Origin: Dromaius novaehollandiae
Taxonomy: Eukaryota; Chordata; Aves; Casuariiformes; Dromaiidae
Reading direction: 5' to 3'
NCBI RefSeq assembly: GCF_036370855.1
Contig: NC_088098.1
Span: forward strand, 200,367,336 to 200,431,335
Length of the DNA: 64,000 nucleotides
Part shown: positions 22,461 to 34,769 of the stretch, piece after piece
How positions within the stretch are numbered: the stretch's first letter is position 1
How the letters are laid out: every line of letters starts with the position of its first letter
Made by a program: the position numbers and the translations under genes
The notes under the pieces: model-generated
The model's input: the letters and a program-made list of their open reading frames with translations, nothing else
Told to the model about the DNA's origin: nothing
Database searches by the model: none

Positions 22461-25400
22461 ATGCCTTTGGTGTTAATGTGTGTTCATTTTAAGTTTAATA
22501 TCCAGGTTGTTAAAATTTAGTTGAGCAGTCCCAAAATTCATGGGTTTTCTTTTTTTTAGGGAATTGTTAAAATAATTTTCCCACGTAAAGTTTTGCAAGA
22601 ATATTGTAAGAATAACAAAAATTGTTAAAAAGCAAGAAAACAGAAACCTCCCTAGAATCTGAAAAGGTCCCAGGAAATATTTAAGAGAAGTACCCTGTTC
22701 ACTGACCCTGTCAGGGCAGCGGGGTGCTTGCTGGGACTCTCCCCTTGACTACTTGTGTGTTCAGCCTTGCGGATGTGAGTCCCAGTCCTTTGTGGTTTTG
22801 ATGTAGCGTGCAAAGTCAGCATAGATCCCATAACTGTGGTATTATACTACTGGTCTGAAACTGATAGTTATTACTTTCATTGTCCTCCAGGGAATAAGTG
22901 TATTGTTTTCTATATGTTTATACAGTAAGTTCGATAGGTGTAGTTATTTCTTCCACACTGCAAAAGAAAGAAAAAAAATAAGCTCATAAATATGTAAATG
23001 CTGAAGCTTGTAACTAACACCTCCCAACTCTGTGTGTTTCATTTATTGTGCTTTGTTGGCTGTTCTGTTCATATTTAAGTTGTGAATAGTTTCTTAACTT
23101 TGCTGTAAATGGCATTATGTATTATTGCAAGTAAAACATATGTAATTTTATTATGCAGCATCTAAAATATCATATAATATATTAAAAGTAATGCATTATC
23201 TAAATGCTTTGAGTTTGTATAATATATCCTGAAAATTTTTGCTATTATATATGTTCTGAAAAGAAATGTGTATTTTTGTACTTGCAAAAACTGCTGCTAA
23301 TTTTACGAGTTCTGTTTTGTTGTTACAGCACTGGTATTGATGTGTATGCATTCAATGCTATATATTAAATATTATTTGTTATGTCATAAATTCAACTTAT
23401 ATTGTGTAATTTTTTTTAGGTGTCAGTTCTACAAGCTGTTGCAGAAGCAAAAGTCCCAGCGACTGCAAAACTTGCATGAGAAAGGACTGCAGCATTTTTC
23501 CTCTTCTTTGGGTGGCATCATTCATATCGTATGTCATCATGTTGTTGACTTTTGTAACATTTTAGGCATATTTAACAAGAATTCCTACCCCTTTGCTCTT
23601 CATTTAGAGGAAGGAGGGTGTTTTCAGCTAATAGGATGGAGTCAACAGTATGGAGGTGCAGAGACAGCTTTTCAAGTAACAGAAATTATGCTTGGAGGGG
23701 AGCAAGATGAATTCTTTAGTATTAGCAGGGTTATAGAGAAGGCAATAAAGAACGCCAGTATTAAATTAACATGTGAGCCCACGTGCGTGCACACCATGCT
23801 TCTGAAATTGCATTGATTCATTAATTAGCTTTTCATTTTCAAAAGCTCTCCACCACTCCAATTAATACCGGCCAATACTGGAGTTTCACACTCTGTTCTA
23901 TTTAACTACACCCTGACAATGGTACCTACGCTCCTAAATTGCTAAGCACTTCTGAAAAATGTAAACACTGTCTACTGCTCTAAGCAGTTTCCAAGTATTA
24001 TCAGTGTAAAAGACTTTCAACTTTGTTTCAGAGAGAATGAATAGTCTCCAACAGATTCAAAGCTGTGTTTTATAACGTTAGAGATATCCTTCCTTGAAAA
24101 TACAAGAACAGAGCCTTACTGTTTTGGGGTCTGATCCTGAAAATCGTTGTATCTGTGAGCAAAGCTGCTTCTGTAGAGACCCATGTAACGCGATAAAACA
24201 TCATGCATTTGGAACAAAACTAGCATGTATAATTGTTTGCAAGCTCAAATACTTCACTGCAATTTGTTCCTATATTTTTCAAATTCAGCTATCTTTAATG
24301 AAAATACTGATACACAAAATCTGATCTGTAATAGTCACCTTCCAAAGGTAAATTCCTTTGTATGTATTTTGAGTTCTTTTACCTAATAGCCCTACATATT
24401 CACCTTTTTTAAAACAAAAAATGATGCTATTTTGAAATGAAACAGCTACTCTGCATTTCTTTTCAAAGTGGTAAAAAGCATACTGCTATGCTGTGCTGCC
24501 AAGATTGCATCAAGTAGCAAATGCTGATTCACTGCAACAATAATAAAGCTTTAGAAAAATCTCTAGTCTCTACAATATAAATGTTCTGTCCTACAAATGA
24601 TATCTTCCAGCAAGTCATTGATCTCTGCTAGTCTGAAGTAGAAGTATATCCAAGAGTGCTTCAATGTGAAACAAATTATGTATCTGCTTTTGAGCTGTAG
24701 CTAATGCTAGAGTGATTTCAGATTTAAGCATATGGTGACCAAGCTGGATGTAGATTCAGTACAATTTAAAATGCACTTCTGTCTTGTAAGACATATACCC
24801 CGCTATTGCACGTGGCACGCTCTGTGACAGCCACGAAGGAGAGTGCTAATGGGGACCATCACTGCCTACAGCTCTGTACTAAAGGAATTAAATGCTCCTA
24901 AAACCCCAAATAAATTATACCAAACATTTTCAGAGTATCAAATGCAACTCTGAAGACTCCAATACGGCAGCAGCTTTGAGTTCGCTATCACTAAGAAGCG
25001 AACGGTTAATGTACTGGAGATCCCTGCCTCTCTCTTTCCCATGGGCATCCTCAGAGTCTGGGGAAGGAGTCTCTGGTCTGGGGCATATTAAAAAGAAAGT
25101 TTTGTAGCTCATGATTTTTTTTATGAACCTGCTGATGGCCTGTGAGAAGGCTTGGGGCTAAGGGTGGTCCCTCGGGCCGGTGGCTGAGAACTGCTGTCCT
25201 GCCCGGGTGCGCGCGGGGCTCCCCGAGCACTGGGGTCCTGGCCCGGGCACATGGGACACCGCGTCTTCCCCTGCTGCTGGCCTCCCGCAGCTGCCGTGGA
25301 GGGTGGCTGCTTTGGACTAGATGCCTGAGCTTGAGGTGGCAGGTGGTAGGTGAGATGTTTCCAAAATATTTTCTTCTTTCCTGGAGCAGGAAAGAGAAAA

Positions 25401-25974
25401 AAGCCTGTAAAATAAATGACTGACTTAGGGAAAAAACAGCGACAATGACTCCTCATTCACTGCTGTCAAACACACAAAATGAAGTAAAATGACAAATTAC
25501 CTCTCACGCTTGCTCTTTCTGTCCCACAGGAGTTCATGATCTTATCAAAGTTGAGCATCCTGCCTCTGGTTCACAAGTACTAACCAGCTTTCCTTTCAGG
25601 TGGTTTCAGAAATTAACTTAATTTAACTTTAGAGCAATTTGTTCTCAACCTGCTTTGAAAGTTGCCGGGGGCAGGGGAGAGGAGGGGAGGGCTTTGTCAG
25701 TTCTGTCTGTTGGTCTCATAAATGTTATTACTTCTTCCCTGCAAGTTTTATCTCTCCGGTACAGCCCAGTTTGGGACAAGAGAAGATATTTGCCATCCAT
25801 TCTTCATTTTAACTAGTTTATAGAGTTCCAGCAAAACAGATTAGCAGTCCTGGAGCTGAAAAGCGACCTTTAAACTGAAGGTGTCCTTTTGCTCATGCCT
25901 CTAAACTGCCAGATTCTTGTTAACACTCGCAGGTCCAATTCCTTCCCTGTTTTGGGGATGTAATCTGGCTCCAG
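22461..25974. other. Downstream flank of ARHGAP20, no gene recognised
   Basis: AT-rich to about 24.9 kb, possibly distal 3'UTR, then a GC- and CpG-richer patch at 25,140-25,290. A 159-codon open frame at 23337-23816 has no recognisable relatives. No repeat family identified. Confidence 0.5.
24542..24547 (+). terminator. ARHGAP20: Possible distal poly(A) signal AATAAA
   Basis: Canonical hexamer about 2.1 kb after the stop codon in AT-rich DNA. Use by ARHGAP20 is inferred only. Confidence 0.3.
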
Positions 25975-26157
25975 CATCTCATGGTCTACATTTTATTTCC
26001 AGCTTTGCTACCAATCTGCTTTGTGGCACTGGGCAAACTTACCTGCTTCTGTTTCCTTTTGTGGTCCCACTGCTGGTCTTGTCTCCATATATCGTCAGTG
26101 CCGGGGACAGGGTCTGTCTGCTCATGGCGTTTGTACAGCACCCAGCCCAGCATGGAG
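25975..26157 (+). repeat. MIR-like ancient SINE fragment
   Basis: Follows the MIR pattern in sense: TTTCCAGCTTTGCTACCAAT, then ACTGGGCAAACTTACC and CTGTTTCC. It ends with a GACAGGGTCTGTCT...GTTTGTACAGCACCCAGC tail typical of sauropsid MIR-type copies. Assigned by eye. Confidence 0.65.
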
Positions 26158-27950
26158 ATGTCATCTGAGTGAGACCTCAACAACAGCGCTGCTGCACAAA
26201 GGGCAGAATGAAACCTGCAGACAGTTCTGTTTTTGTTGCAACTCTAATGACATCTTCATAAGATGATAAACTTGCTAATGACATTGCTCAGGAGCACAAA
26301 CTTCTTATTACCTTTCTACCACATTCGCAGCCCGGTCCCATGCCTGTGCCTGGAGCAAGCAGGGGAACAGAAGCTGCTGCTTCAGTTGATTTCCCCCGAT
26401 CCCAGACATAACTATTCCCAGCTGCTTAACCAGACATGAAGGAGATCTGCTCTTACAGCGGGGTTTATCTCTGTTCTGCTTGGCTAACGAACTTCACTCA
26501 TGGGGAGGAGGTGCAGAGACCTTCTGTCCTTGGAGTGGTTCCTGAGCTGATTACTGAAGTCCTCTGCTTCCAAATGAATATGGGAAATAGACTTGTAGTT
26601 TTTTTACTGTTCCAAACCAACCCAGAGCTTATGTAACTTGTGTTTAGCTGGACCATCACCTGTCAAAGGTGATTAAAGATAGGATCGTGCTGATGACACA
26701 TGGCTGAGGCTAGAGGATGTGTGAAGGCAACAGCCATGTCGGTCGGCTGTGGGTCCCCGCACATGATCACCACTCACCCCAGCATTGGGGCTCCGTGAGA
26801 ATGCAGATAAGCAGCTGAAGGAGCCCCCTGAACCCACATGTAACCACCCAGACCCAGGGCAAGGCATGGGAGCGTCCCGAAGCCAGGGCTGAACACAAAG
26901 CACCCTCTTCTGGAGTCAAACCCTCCTGCAGGGAGCTGGAGGTTGGACCCAGTTGCTATGAGTTAGACAAAAGTCCCTGGTTGCAAGTCCTCCCGTGTGC
27001 CTTTAAACACAGAAGAAGCTGCACACTGTTGCTGAAGACAGCCCGTGTGCCCTGGGCCTGGACCGTCGCCCAGGCAGAGCCTCCTCTCAGCATTGCCGTG
27101 GCTGTGAGCTGCCTGCTGCATCCTGCAGCTTGCAGGTGAGTCTTCACTGCCGCTCCCGTGGGGTCTGTGAAGTGCTGAACTGTGCAACCAGCTATGCCTG
27201 TCTGGGTGCCCCTCTAGTGGTCCCGCTGCGCTTGGAGAAGTCATCATTAGACACTGCTTTTATGCAGTATCTTGGTGTCCTTGAAGGTGCTCAGCAGACT
27301 CTGAGCTCAGGGAGGGGGAAGCTGACATTGTGGCATGTTTTGCTGGCTGGCCCCACAGCGGGAACAGCCAAGTGGTGCCATCTCTTTGTCCCCAGCTCAG
27401 CAGATGCACTGGCAAAAGCACTGCTTGTGCACAGGTTCATCTGAGGCAGACTTCCACCTCCAAAGCCAGCACTGACCGGTTGAACCCTTGCAGAGGGGCA
27501 GTGCCAGGCCTGGTCACCACTCCCCAGATCTGGGATCTGCTCAAGCAGGGCTGACCAGCAGTCCGTGCCCTGAGTGTCCCCTCTGCGCAGGCACTATTTT
27601 CCTGGGGGGATGCCAACAGCTGGGACAGTCAGCTTTCAGCCAGGCACAGGACTAGTTGCTGCACGGTGGGGCACAACCCCGGGTTGCTGGGAGGTGGGGG
27701 TGAGAGTTGTGGACCAAATGCCTTAGTTGTCCTTCCTCGGCTAATTTCCATACATGCCAGCAGCAGAGATAGATTCGGCAGTGGACCGACACTTCCATGG
27801 CTCCCTTTCCCCCACCTTCTCCTGTCCACCCCTCTCCTGATGCAGTCAGTAACCCCACGCCAGAGTAACGGCACCAAGCCTTGCAGGCACCCAACACATG
27901 CAGGAAGCATCGGCCTGTCTGTGCCTGGCACAGCCAGTGCTTTTTGGGGA

Positions 27951-27991
<41 letters not shown>

Positions 27992-28127
27992 GTGAGGCTG
28001 CCATGACCCCGAGACTCTGACTTGCTTCACACGCCTGTGGGCCAACCTCTGCATCTGCAATACAGGCAAGACATCTGCAGTGTGTTGGACTTATCAGCCA
28101 CCTCTCACTGGCATCCATAAAAACAAA
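26158..28127. other. Intergenic, no gene recognised
   Basis: Moderately GC-rich from 26.7 kb on; contains an (AC)n microsatellite at 27953-27988. I see no conserved exon or RNA gene. Confidence 0.6.
27953..27988 (+). repeat. (AC)n microsatellite
   Basis: Perfect 36-bp dinucleotide run (18 units). Confidence 0.97.
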
Positions 28128-28785
28128 AGATCACAGGATAATTCAGGTGGGGAGGGACCTTACGGGGTCTCTAGTCCAACCTCTTGCTCACAGCAGGGTC
28201 AGCTCTGAGGTCAGACCAGGTTGCTCAGGGATGCACCCAGCCGGGTCTGGGAACCTCTGAGGACAGAAACTGCACAACCCTTTGGGCAACCCATGCCATT
28301 GCGAGGCTGACCTTATGGGCAAAAGTTTTCTCATTATACCCAGTCTGAACCTCTCTTATTCCAGTTTATGCCCATTATCTCTCATCCTCCCACCAAGCAC
28401 CACCATGAAGAGACCCCATAGGCTCTGGGGGCTGCTGTCAGGTGCCCCTGAATCCATCTTTGCGCCAGGCTGGACAAACCCAGCTCTCCCTAGCTTCTCC
28501 TCATAGGGCAAGTGCTCGAGCCCCAAACATCTCGGTGGCCCTCCCCTGAACTCATTTGTTCCTTGATGTCTTTCTTCCATTGGTGAGCCCAAAACTGGAC
28601 ATAGCATCTAGGATGTGATCTGATGAGTGCTGAGTAGAGGAGGATAAACCCTTCCCTCCATCTCTGGCTCTGGTCATGTTCATATAGCCCAGAGTGCTGT
28701 TGGCTTTCTTTGCTGCCAGGGCACACTGCTGGCTCATGTCCAGCTCACCGAGACCCTCAGGGCCTTTTCATCAGCAAGCATGAAC
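28128..28785 (-). mobile_element. CR1 LINE, 3' end, 5'-truncated
   Basis: On the + strand it reads as the reverse complement of the avian CR1 3' end: near its left edge GGATAATTCAGG, GAGGGACCTTA and CTAGTCCAACC, then GTCAGACCAGGTTGCTCAGG. Further right are the antisense forms of the ORF2 C-terminal motifs, LYSALIRSHP and MSQQCALAAKKANS on the minus strand in different frames. The copy is therefore in minus orientation, keeps its 3' end and has lost most of its 5' part. This is the usual LINE truncation. Frames are broken, so it is inactive. Confidence 0.93.
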
Positions 28786-29349
28786 TTCTGTGAGCTGCTG
28801 TGAAATTCTCTTTCTCCTTAGGCTTTGAATCTTTCACCTAAGACAATTACAGTTAGAGGATAATTTTCTGGTTGTTTCCTATGCTGAAATTGCCATGTGG
28901 AAACAGAAGTACAGTGTAATATTTCTTTTCTGATTAACTTTACCTCTATGTCACATTTACTGGGTTTGCTGATCCAGTATATCCAAACTGTCCTGCAGGG
29001 CCAGCTCCGAGTGCAAGGAAGGAAGGTGCTTGCCTGCCTTCTGTTTGACACCCATCCCAGCTGCTCCCTGCTACTGACCAAGACATGAACCCAGAGGAGG
29101 TAAGATGAGGTTTCCAAGGGGCACGAAGCACTTCATTGGAGAAATGGAGCAAATACAATATTAAAAGTATCATCAGGGGAAAATGTGTCTGGGTGGAATA
29201 TATCAGACTTGTGGCAGCAACTCATTCCCTCCCTATAGGAAAGGAAAGAGGAACATGTCTGTGCATGTCTGCTCCCAGTTATCATCTAGGAACTATAGAG
29301 AAGAAGTGACTTAAACCAGACAAAGGAAATTTTTATATCTCCAACACGG
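28786..29349. other. Spacer between the two CR1 copies
   Basis: About 0.56 kb of non-repetitive sequence with no gene seen. The boundary with the right-hand CR1 is uncertain by about 100-150 bases. Confidence 0.5.
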
Positions 29350-32190
29350 ATTCACTTTCCAGAATACCTCCAGCCTAGGCGCACAAATAAGGAAGTGCCA
29401 GGAGGACAGCTTGATGGGGGAAGCTCTCACATTAATATGGGAAATCAGCACTCTTGGGAGCCTCCCTGAAGTGCCTGTACCCTAGCGCATGGAGGATGGG
29501 GAACAAACAGGAGGACTTAGTAGTCTGCATGCAGTTGCAGGGCTATGATCTCCTTGGGGTGACAGAGAGGTGGTGGAAGAGTTCACACAGCTGGAGCACT
29601 GTGATGGATGGATGGATACAGGCTTTTTAGGAAGGACAGTCTGGGACAGAGAGGAGAGGGGGAGTTGCCCTGTGTGGGAGAGAGCAGCAGGATCATATGG
29701 AGCTTTGCCTTGGGATGGATGATGAGCCACCCGAGAGCTAATGTGCCAGGATTAGTGGGCAGATCAACACGGGCAACGCTGTGGTGGGTGTCTGCTGCAG
29801 ACCACCTGAGCTGGAAGGAGTAGATGAGGCCTTCAAATGGAAGAAACCTCATGTTCTCAGGCCCTGGTCCTTATGGGGGACTCAAACCACCCCAATATCT
29901 GCTGGAGGGACAACACAGCTGAGCACAAGCAATCCAGGAGGTTTCTGGAGTGCGCTCATGATAACTTCCTGAAACAGGTGATTGAGGAGACAATGAGGGG
30001 AGATGCTTTGGTGGAACTTGTATGAATAAAGAAGATCTGGCTGAGGACGTGAAGGTTGGGGGCTACTTTGGGTGCAGAGACCATGAGATTGTGGAATTCA
30101 GGATCCTGCAAGGAAGGAGCAGGGCAAAAAGCAGGATCACAACCCTGGAATTCAGGAGAGCAGACTCTAGCCTAATCAGGGATCTGCTTGGAAGAATCCC
30201 ATGGGATAGAGTCCTGGAGAGAAGAGGGTTTCAGGAGAGCTGGTTGACTTTCAAGGATCACCTCCCCCAAGCTTAAGACTGGTCCATTCCAATGCACAGG
30301 AAGTCAAGCAAAGGTGGCAGGAAGCCTGCACAGATGAACAAGGAGCTCCTGACTAAACTCAAACATAAAAAGGAAGCGTACAAGAGGTGGAAGCAGGAAC
30401 AGGCGACCCAGGAGGAATACAGAGAGGCACTGTCCAAGCGTACAGGTTCGGGGTTAGAAAAAACAAATCTCTCTTGGAGATGAATCGGGGAGGGAGATGA
30501 AGGGCACCAGTAAGGGCTTCTACAGGTACATCAGCTACAAAAGGAAGACTAGTGAAAATATGGGCCTGCTGCTGAATGGGGCAGGGGACCTGGTGACAAA
30601 GGACACAGAAAAGGCCAAGGTACTGAGTGCCTTCTTTGCCTTGGTCTTTACAGGTAAGGTTTGCCTTCAGGAATCCCAGGCCCCTGAGACCCATGGGAAA
30701 CTCTGGAACAAGGAAGACTTCTCCTTGGTGAAGGGGGGTCAGGTCAGGGAACACATAAACAACTAGATATCCACAAATCCGTGTGCCCTGAGGGGATGCA
30801 CCTACAAATGCTGAGGGAGCTGACTGTCATTGCAAGGCCACTTCTGATGAACTTTGAAAGATCCTGGTGATCAGAGCAGTTTCCTGAGAAATGGAAGAAA
30901 GCAAATGTCATGGTTAGCTTCAAGAAGGGCAAGAAGGAAGATCCAGGGAACTACAGCCCAGTCAGCCTCACCTCAATCCTTGGGAAGGTGAAGGGGCAAA
31001 CCCTTCTGGAAACCATTTACAAATACATGAAGGACAAAAAGGTGACTAGGAGAAGTCAGCATGGATTTACAAAGGGCAAACTGTGCTTAACCAACCTGAT
31101 AGCCTTCTATGATGAGATGACTGGTTTGATGCACGAGGTGAGAGCAATGGATGTTGTTACCTTGAATTTAGTAAGGACTTCAATACTGTCCCCTGTAACA
31201 TGCTCATAGACAAACTGTTGAAGTACAGGCTAGGTAAGTGGACAGTGAGGTGGGCTGAAAACTGACTGAACTGCCAGGCTCAAAGGATTGTGATGGGTGG
31301 CATGAAGTCCAGGTGGAGGCCAGTCACTAGTGATGTCCCTCAGGTGCTGACACTGTGGCCAATACCATTTATCATCTTCATCAGTGACATCAACAGTGGG
31401 GCAGAGAGCACCCTCAGGAAATTTGCAGATGATACAAAAGTGGGAGGAGCGGCTGATACACCAAATGGTTGTGCTGCCATTCAGAGGGAGTTTGACAGGC
31501 TAGATAGATGAGCAGAGGGGAACCTCGTGAAGTTCAACAAAGAGAAATGCTACATCCTGCACCTGAGGAGGAATAACCCTACGTACTACCACATGCTGAG
31601 GACCCAACGGATGAAAATCAGCTTTGCCCTGGTGGACAACAAGTTGAATATGGGGCAGCAATGTGCCCTTGTGGCAAAGAAGGCCAACAGCATCCTAGGC
31701 TACATTAAGCAGAGTGTTGCCAGCAGGTCAAAGGAGGCCATCCTACCCCCAGGTGATCAGCCCTGGTGAGACCACATCTGGAGTGGTGCATCACATTTTG
31801 GGCTTCCCGATACAAGAAAGACATGGACATAGTGGATTAAGTCCAGTGAAGGCCCACAAAGATAATTAAGTGACTGGGGCATCTCTCATATGATGAGAGG
31901 CTGAGAGAGCTGGAGTTGTTCAGCCCGGAGAACAGAAGGCTCAGGGGTATCTTATCAATATGTATAAATATCTGATGCGGGAGTGAAGAAGATGGAGCCA
32001 GACTCTTCTCAGTGGTGCCCAGTGACAGGACAAAAGGCAATGGGCACAAACTGCAATACGGGAAACTCCATTTAAAGATAAGAAAAACCTTTTATTTTTC
32101 CCTGTGAAGATGGTTAAACACTGGAACAGGTTGCCCAGAGAGACTGTGGAGTTTCCAGCCCTGGAGACATGGAACCAAATTGTGGAGAAA
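29350..32190 (+). mobile_element. CR1 LINE, ORF2 nearly full length but degraded, 3' end missing
   Basis: Sense CR1 ORF2 is readable from MGNKQEDLVVCMQLQGYDL (from ATG 29496) through the endonuclease part (VLMGDSNHPNICWRDNTAEH; DHEIVEFRILQG). Next come SRITTLEFRRADSSLIRDLL and KKEAYKRWKQEQ, then the reverse transcriptase (KKGKKEDPGNYSPVSLTS, SQHGFTKGK, KFADDTKVGG). The C-terminal LFSVVPSD-type segment follows near 32,000. The catalytic-site motif FADD is at 31422-31433. Many stops and frameshifts break the frame, so it cannot make an active protein. The sequence stops matching CR1 at about 32,190, before the expected end of ORF2, the 3'UTR and the short tail repeat. The upstream edge is approximate. 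Confidence 0.93.
31422..31433 (+). other. CR1 reverse transcriptase FADD box
   Basis: Codons TTT GCA GAT GAT, the metal-binding Asp pair of the polymerase active site, intact in this otherwise broken copy. Confidence 0.9.
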
Positions 32191-34769
32191 ATAACTTGTA
32201 TTATTATTTTTTAAACCTTCCAAGAAAGGACATTGCCCTGTTTAAGCCACCATGAGGGCCATGATAGAGACAATGGGTCCGATGGCCATCACATGATGTG
32301 CTTGGCATGAGGCAACAGTACCCAATCCCTCCTGTGGTGCCACGGGTATCGAGGCACCTGCGCAGTGGGATGACCTGTTTGCTGTGTGCTTGACTCATGA
32401 GATATGGAAGGGTAGAAACACTTGACTGATGGTCTCCATTAGCAGTTTCAGTTGTGAACACCGTTTCTGTGATCTTCAGGGTGGAGTGTAAGTGTCCATA
32501 GCTGCTTGACACAGACAGGGTGGTGGTGTTTGAAAAAGAAAATCCTCTTCCATAGCCATTGAGCGAACATTTACAGTTCAGGGATGTTTTCCCGTGTCCT
32601 GTCCCAGTCCATCCATTAGCCCTGGGCCTTGGCTATGCCAAGTCAGTCTGGAAAAAGCAATCAGACCTACTTGCACCTGGTTTCCTCATATGAAAGTTAA
32701 CCAAATGCAAGAAAGCATGGAGCTGAGAGGGAGAAAGTCAGAGTCATTTCATGACCCAAAATCTGGCTGATGAGGCTGATGAGTAGCTGGAGGAGGTGTT
32801 TGTGTAGGATTCTGCTCAGTTTTGGTGGTGTTTTTCTAATACCAAGGGTATAAATATGTTGCGGTTCTTTCCTTTTTCCTCTCTATTTCTACTTTCCTGT
32901 GACTCCCCGCTCTCCGCAGTAGGTTATATTACCTGTAGAGTTTCGGGTTTTTATTTAATGAATGGTTCTAGGGGGTTTCTACCTGCCCCTGGCTTTTCTG
33001 CCATTTTTCAGTTCTTGTTTCACTGAAAGCTGCAGATGGGCTCTCCTGTTTGCTTCCTTTGGTGCATTAGGCAATGAATTCGGTTCTTTGCCTACTTCTT
33101 CCCTTCCTTCCTCATATGCAATGCTCTTTCTTTATTCATTGTCTTCAGATGCTGTTACTGACACAGGCTTGCAAGTCTGTAGCTCATGTCTAGAGGAAGG
33201 ATAGCAATAACCCCAGAACTCAACCCTGAATCAGCAGAAAGGTGGGATCAGACCCCTGTTCTTCATGGCTGGGGAAATTCAGCAAAAGATAGCTGTCTCA
33301 GATACCTGAATAAAATATTTTGGAACAGACAGTGCTGCTGATTTTTGAAATAATCCAGAAAATTTCTAAGAAACCAGCAAAAGTTCTAGTCTTCCACCTA
33401 ATCTTCAGACTCCCTTTTATATCAGGAATGGAGATGATGATATGCATTTCCCCACAGTATTTAACACCTCCCCCTGGAACCAAGATAGGTGGATGCTCAC
33501 AGAAGGTGAGTGACCTTCTGAGTATTCATCTATCACCTGAGAAGGTGACCCCACTGGATGGCCTCATACACACACAGCATTTGAGGAACCATCTAGAGGA
33601 GAAGTCAAGGCCCTGGTAGTGCTCAGGGCATCTCACATGCCAAGGGCTGAGTGTGGGCAGAGCAGCCCTGTTAAGCCTCGTCTTTGGCATTTGTGCAAGG
33701 CCGCTTCCCCTTGGAGCAGGCCTTCGCTCCTGCCAAGTGTAAAAGGTGGTGAAGCATGATGTCTGCCAGCTTAGTGGAGCCCTAAATAAATATTAAGGGA
33801 ACTCAGCCAGCTTTCTTTCATTCACAGAAGCACTTGCATGATTTCACTTATTCTCAAGATTAGTTAATAATGTCTCTGCATTGAGGCCACTGTTAAGATA
33901 AGCTAATTAGTGTCCCAAGGGAAACACTACTTGGTTTAAGGTGTTGAGTATTTCTGTTAGGACACGGTTGCCACACAGGGCCTAAAGGTTTTGGGCATCA
34001 CTTGTGTTTTATAAGTATGCACAATGCATTCTGTAATGGTTTTTCCTAATATTAGGTTTGCTCTAGGCCTTATTTTGGCTAGATTTTTTTTTTTTTTTTT
34101 TTTTTTTTAGAGCTTGGCTGTAAATGTCAACAGTTCCTAGAGGACAAGTAGTCTGGTTAGCTACTGCCAGTTGTGCTAAGTTAAATATTTCAGAATTTAG
34201 CTATTCAATGACCCTGTGTAAGAGAGGTGTTTCCAATACAGAAATTATTTCTCTGCACTTCATCATCTTGTCACATACTATTTCAGTCAAACTGCTATAA
34301 AGTCAAATCTCTTTCAAATGCAGCTGTAATTCTGACTTTACCATGTAAGGAGAGGCTGTCATGCTGCTCCTCTTCCATATGGAGAGCTCCCATGTGTTTC
34401 CCTGCTGAAGGGGCTGAGCTGGGCAGGAGGAGCAGAGGACCAGCTACGAGCTGAGGGCAGAAGAGAGACGGTGCCATGCTGTCTGTGTGCACAGCCAAGG
34501 CTGAGCTATCCCAACTGATGGTTTAAATAATGAATCCACACAGCAAGTATTTACAAAGAAAGAGCTGCCTGTGGCATGTGCCCTGCTAGGTTTGGTGTTT
34601 AAAGTTCAACCGCTGGGAGCACAAAGACCTGGCGAGCACCGGAGGGGCGATGCCAGTGGGGCAGCCCCATAACTCATCCATGCCAGTGGATCCCCTGGCA
34701 CGGCAGCTCACCAGGACCGCTGGAGGGGAGCGATCAGCCCATGGCCCTGAGTGAAACCCACCAGAGGAG
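32191..34769. other. Intergenic, no gene recognised
   Basis: Mixed composition, no conserved exon seen. A T25 run lies at 34084-34108. Confidence 0.6.
34084..34108 (+). repeat. Poly(T) tract, 25 bases
   Basis: Uninterrupted T25; could be the tail of an old minus-strand retroinsertion, but no parent is recognisable. Confidence 0.95.

Noticed and set aside
27629..28069. Open frames rich in alternating Val-Cys or Thr-His
   Set aside because: They are translations of the AC microsatellite at 27953-27988.
34084..34108. Poly(T) as a minus-strand retrocopy tail
   Set aside because: No recognisable parent to its right on the minus strand.
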